Part shown: one piece after another, positions 6,346 to 7,459 of the stretch
Layout: each line of letters begins with the position of its first letter
Numbering within the stretch: the stretch's first letter is position 1
Assembly: GCA_006515795.1 (NCBI GenBank)
Contig: VFMC01000312.1
Span: 1 to 7,459 of the forward strand
DNA length: 7,459 nt
Direction of reading: 5' to 3'
Source of the DNA: Acidimicrobiaceae bacterium
Lineage (GTDB): Bacteria; Actinomycetota; Acidimicrobiia; Acidimicrobiales; Ilumatobacteraceae
Program-made: the position numbers and the translations under genes
Notes under the pieces: generated by a model
What the model saw: only the letters and a program-made list of their open reading frames with translations
What the model was told of the DNA's origin: nothing
The model's database searches: none

Positions 6346-6851
6346 CGGCTGTCGGGAGTGGCCGACATCGCCAGCAGGCGCAGGTCGGGACGAACGGTGG
6401 ACCTCACGTCGAGGGCGAGGGCGAGGCCGAGATCGGTGGGCAGGTTCCGCTCGTGCACCTCGTCGAAGATCACGATGGCAACACCGGGCAGCTCGGGGTC
6501 GTGCTGGAGGCGGCGAGTGAGGACGCCTTCGGTGACCACCTCGATCCTCGTCTCGCCGCTGATCATCCGCTCGTCACGGGTCTGGTAGCCGACGGTGCGC
6601 CCGACCGGTTCGCCGAGCAGTGCGGCCATGCGCCGCGCCGCTGCTCGCGTGGCCAGCCGGCGCGGTTCGAGGACCACGATCCGCCGACCTTCGACCCACG
6701 TCTGGTCGAGCAACCAGAGTGGCACGACGGTGGTCTTGCCGGCGCCAGGTGGCGCCACGAGAACCGCTGCGTGGTGGTCCTGGAGCGCAACCCCGAGCTC
6801 GTCGAGGACGTCGACGACGGGCAGATCGCTGACGGGACCGGGGATCGGCAC
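6346..6851 (-). pseudogene. hrpB: HrpB-type DEAH-box helicase, N-terminal RecA domain (broken gene)
   Basis: This piece starts at GTG 6851, with an in-frame TAG 9 bases upstream, so the start cannot lie further out. About 167 residues match the family: an N-terminal Leu-Pro-Val-x-Asp-Val-Leu, Walker A PPGAGKTT (34-41), motif Ia Leu-Glu-Pro-Arg-Arg (61-65), Thr-Glu-Gly-Val-Leu-Thr-Arg (107-113), the Walker B variant Asp130-Glu-Val-His-Glu-Arg and motif III Met-Ser-Ala-Thr (162-165). Directly after Thr-Pro-Asp (165-167) the frame fails. Uncorrected, it runs to a TGA at 6177 as about 57 Arg/Ser-rich nonsense residues. The family has about 20-25 further residues linking motif III to the Val-Glu-Val-Arg strand; these are gone. 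Motifs I-III here and IV-VI in the following piece leave no doubt that the two are one gene. Confidence 0.88.
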
Positions 6852-6869
6852 GGTCAGCTACCCATCATC

Positions 6870-6913
6870 CTGGGCCGGTCATGCTGGGGCCGTTCAAGCT
6901 GGGCCGGCGGATC
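6870..6913. repeat. Three degenerate copies of a 14-15 base unit between the redoxin and HrpB genes
   Basis: Plus-strand units begin at 6870, 6884 and 6899, each starting with CTGGGCCGG or CTGGGGCCG followed by a more variable tail. They fill most of the 60-base gap and reach the redoxin stop codon. On the coding strand the cores are rich in GGCCCAG, and CCGGCCC/GGGCCGG halves could form small hairpins. No known site is recognised. Confidence 0.45.
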
Positions 6914-7403
6914 AGCTGCCGAGTGCAGGCGTGCCGTGGAAGGGCCCCGGATCGGTGGAGATCGGCAGGCTGGGGCGCGACCACGCGGTCGCGGTGGCGA
7001 TCACGTCGGCGACCCTGCGCCACTCGGCGGCGCTCCACCCTTCGGCGACGGCCTGCACGGTGCCGTCGGTTCGGAGGAACACGAACGCGGGGAGCTGGTT
7101 GAGGCCGAGACCCTTCACGAAGCTGCGGTCGGGGTCGCAGTACACGAGGAACTCGTCGGCGAGTGGCCCGAGGAACGCACGGGCCTCGTTCTGCGGACAT
7201 GTGACCACGAAGTTGACCCTCGCGTCGGAGCCGCGGAAGCCATCGAGGATGCGTGCCGCCGTCTTGAGGATCCACGAACTCTCGTTGGTGTACGGATCGA
7301 GCACCACGCAGGCCAGGTGGAACGTGGTGAGCCACTCCTCGAGCGGGCGCGAGTCGCCGTCGAGCGCAGCGAGCGTGATGTCGGGCGAAGGGGAGAGGGC
7401 CAC
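6912..7403 (-). CDS. Thioredoxin-fold (TlpA/redoxin-like) protein without a CxxC motif
   Basis: 163 residues from GTG 7403; an upstream in-frame GTG at 7433 would add 10 residues (including two Cys). I prefer 7403 because an extended -10 box sits 6 bases before it, so a transcript would begin at that codon. After a first strand (Asp-Ile-Thr-Leu, 8-11) comes a hydrophobic strand ending in Val33-Val-Leu-Asp-Pro-Tyr-Thr-Asn-Glu-Ser-Ser at the position where thioredoxins carry Trp-Cys-x-x-Cys. Later there is a second strand with a Thr-Cys-Pro (68-70) and the fold-defining cis-proline Pro105 in Gln-Leu-Pro-Ala-Phe-Val. The tail (144-163) is Pro/Gly-rich and disordered-looking. With no active cysteine pair it is unlikely to be a classic disulfide reductase; only Cys32, Cys69 and Cys89 remain. 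There is no signal peptide, so it is cytoplasmic. I recall similar proteins in Acidimicrobiia, function unknown. It is followed after 60 bases by the HrpB gene. Confidence 0.78.
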   Translation of the reverse strand: MALSPSPDITLAALDGDSRPLEEWLTTFHLACVVLDPYTNESSWILKTAARILDGFRGSDARVNFVVTCPQNEARAFLGPLADEFLVYCDPDRSFVKGLGLNQLPAFVFLRTDGTVQAVAEGWSAAEWRRVADVIATATAWSRPSLPISTDPGPFHGTPALGS

Positions 7404-7409
7404 GGCACA

Positions 7410-7419
7410 ACGGTAGCAA
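7410..7419 (-). promoter_or_regulatory. Extended -10 promoter (TTGCTACCGT) of the redoxin-like gene
   Basis: TACCGT (7415 to 7410) fits the actinobacterial TANNNT -10 pattern and is preceded by TGC, an extended -10 element. Six bases separate it from GTG 7403, so transcription would start at about the start codon, a leaderless mRNA. A TTGGGG at 7440-7435 is a poor -35 candidate with a 19-base spacer. Confidence 0.5.
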
Positions 7420-7424
7420 GTGAA

Positions 7425-7459
7425 CCCCGCCACCCCCCAAGCACCCCACCCCCACCCCC
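7425..7459 (-). other. G-quadruplex-forming motif upstream of the redoxin-like gene
   Basis: On the minus (coding) strand there are five G-runs of 5, 5, 4, 6 and 4 bases (7459-7455, 7453-7449, 7447-7444, 7438-7433, 7428-7425), separated by loops of 1, 1, 5 and 4 bases. This satisfies the standard four-run, short-loop quadruplex rule with one spare run. It lies immediately upstream of the -10 box and extends to the window edge, which may be a contig end where sequencing stalled. Confidence 0.6.

Noticed and set aside
6333..6851. HrpB as two natural separate genes
   Set aside because: The N-terminal piece ends right after motif III and the second begins mid-strand. Neither has a sensible domain boundary, and linking residues are missing.
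1..7459. CRISPR array, tRNA/rRNA gene, insertion sequence, prophage or toxin-antitoxin pair
   Set aside because: I looked on both strands and found no spaced repeats, no tRNA-like cloverleaf, no transposase or integrase motifs and no target-site duplications. The window reads as ordinary chromosome plus a glycan operon.

Overview
The window is GC-rich and densely coded, with every supported gene on the minus strand. It looks like chromosomal DNA of a high-GC actinobacterium. GC-rich codon third positions, GTG starts, 4-base stop/start overlaps and two TANNNT -10 boxes lying almost on the start codon (leaderless style) fit Actinomycetota. The small redoxin-like protein and the style of the glycan genes remind me of Acidimicrobiia (Ilumatobacter-like), but that is recollection and not a database result.

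Read in the direction of transcription, from the right edge: (i) a very C-rich edge (7425-7459), G-rich on the coding strand, then an extended -10 promoter and a thioredoxin-fold protein without CxxC (6912-7403). (ii) A 60-base gap holding a three-copy degenerate 15-base repeat. (iii) A DEAH-box helicase of the HrpB family (4417-6851), complete in motifs but split by a frame change with lost sequence near 6346. (iv) A short gap with a weak hairpin and a good -10 box. (v) A tightly packed surface-glycan operon: NAD-dependent sugar epimerase/dehydratase-like SDR (from 4331), DegT/DnrJ/EryC1 sugar aminotransferase (3406 to 2512), GT2 polyprenyl-phosphate-type glycosyltransferase (2515 to 1805), SAM methyltransferase (1815 to 1012) and a polytopic GT-C-like membrane protein (1015 to beyond the left edge). 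The last three junctions overlap by 4, 11 and 4 bases. A plausible scheme is that the epimerase and aminotransferase make an amino- or otherwise modified nucleotide sugar, the GT2 enzyme loads a sugar on a polyprenyl phosphate, the methyltransferase modifies sugar or lipid, and the membrane protein transfers the sugar outside the membrane. That scheme is inference from families and order.

The most striking observation is three separate places (about 3411-3424, 2674-2682 and 6345-6350) where a well-conserved protein stops matching in one frame and resumes in another with a family-typical segment missing: roughly 100-130, 135-150 and 60-75 bases respectively. Between these scars the coding sequence is clean. 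Either the assembly has lost short segments or the genes carry real deletions. Annotation that ignores the scars yields misleading products: an epimerase with an Arg-rich nonsense tail, and an apparent aminotransferase-glycosyltransferase fusion. I did not find a convincing new defence, mobile or CRISPR-type system.
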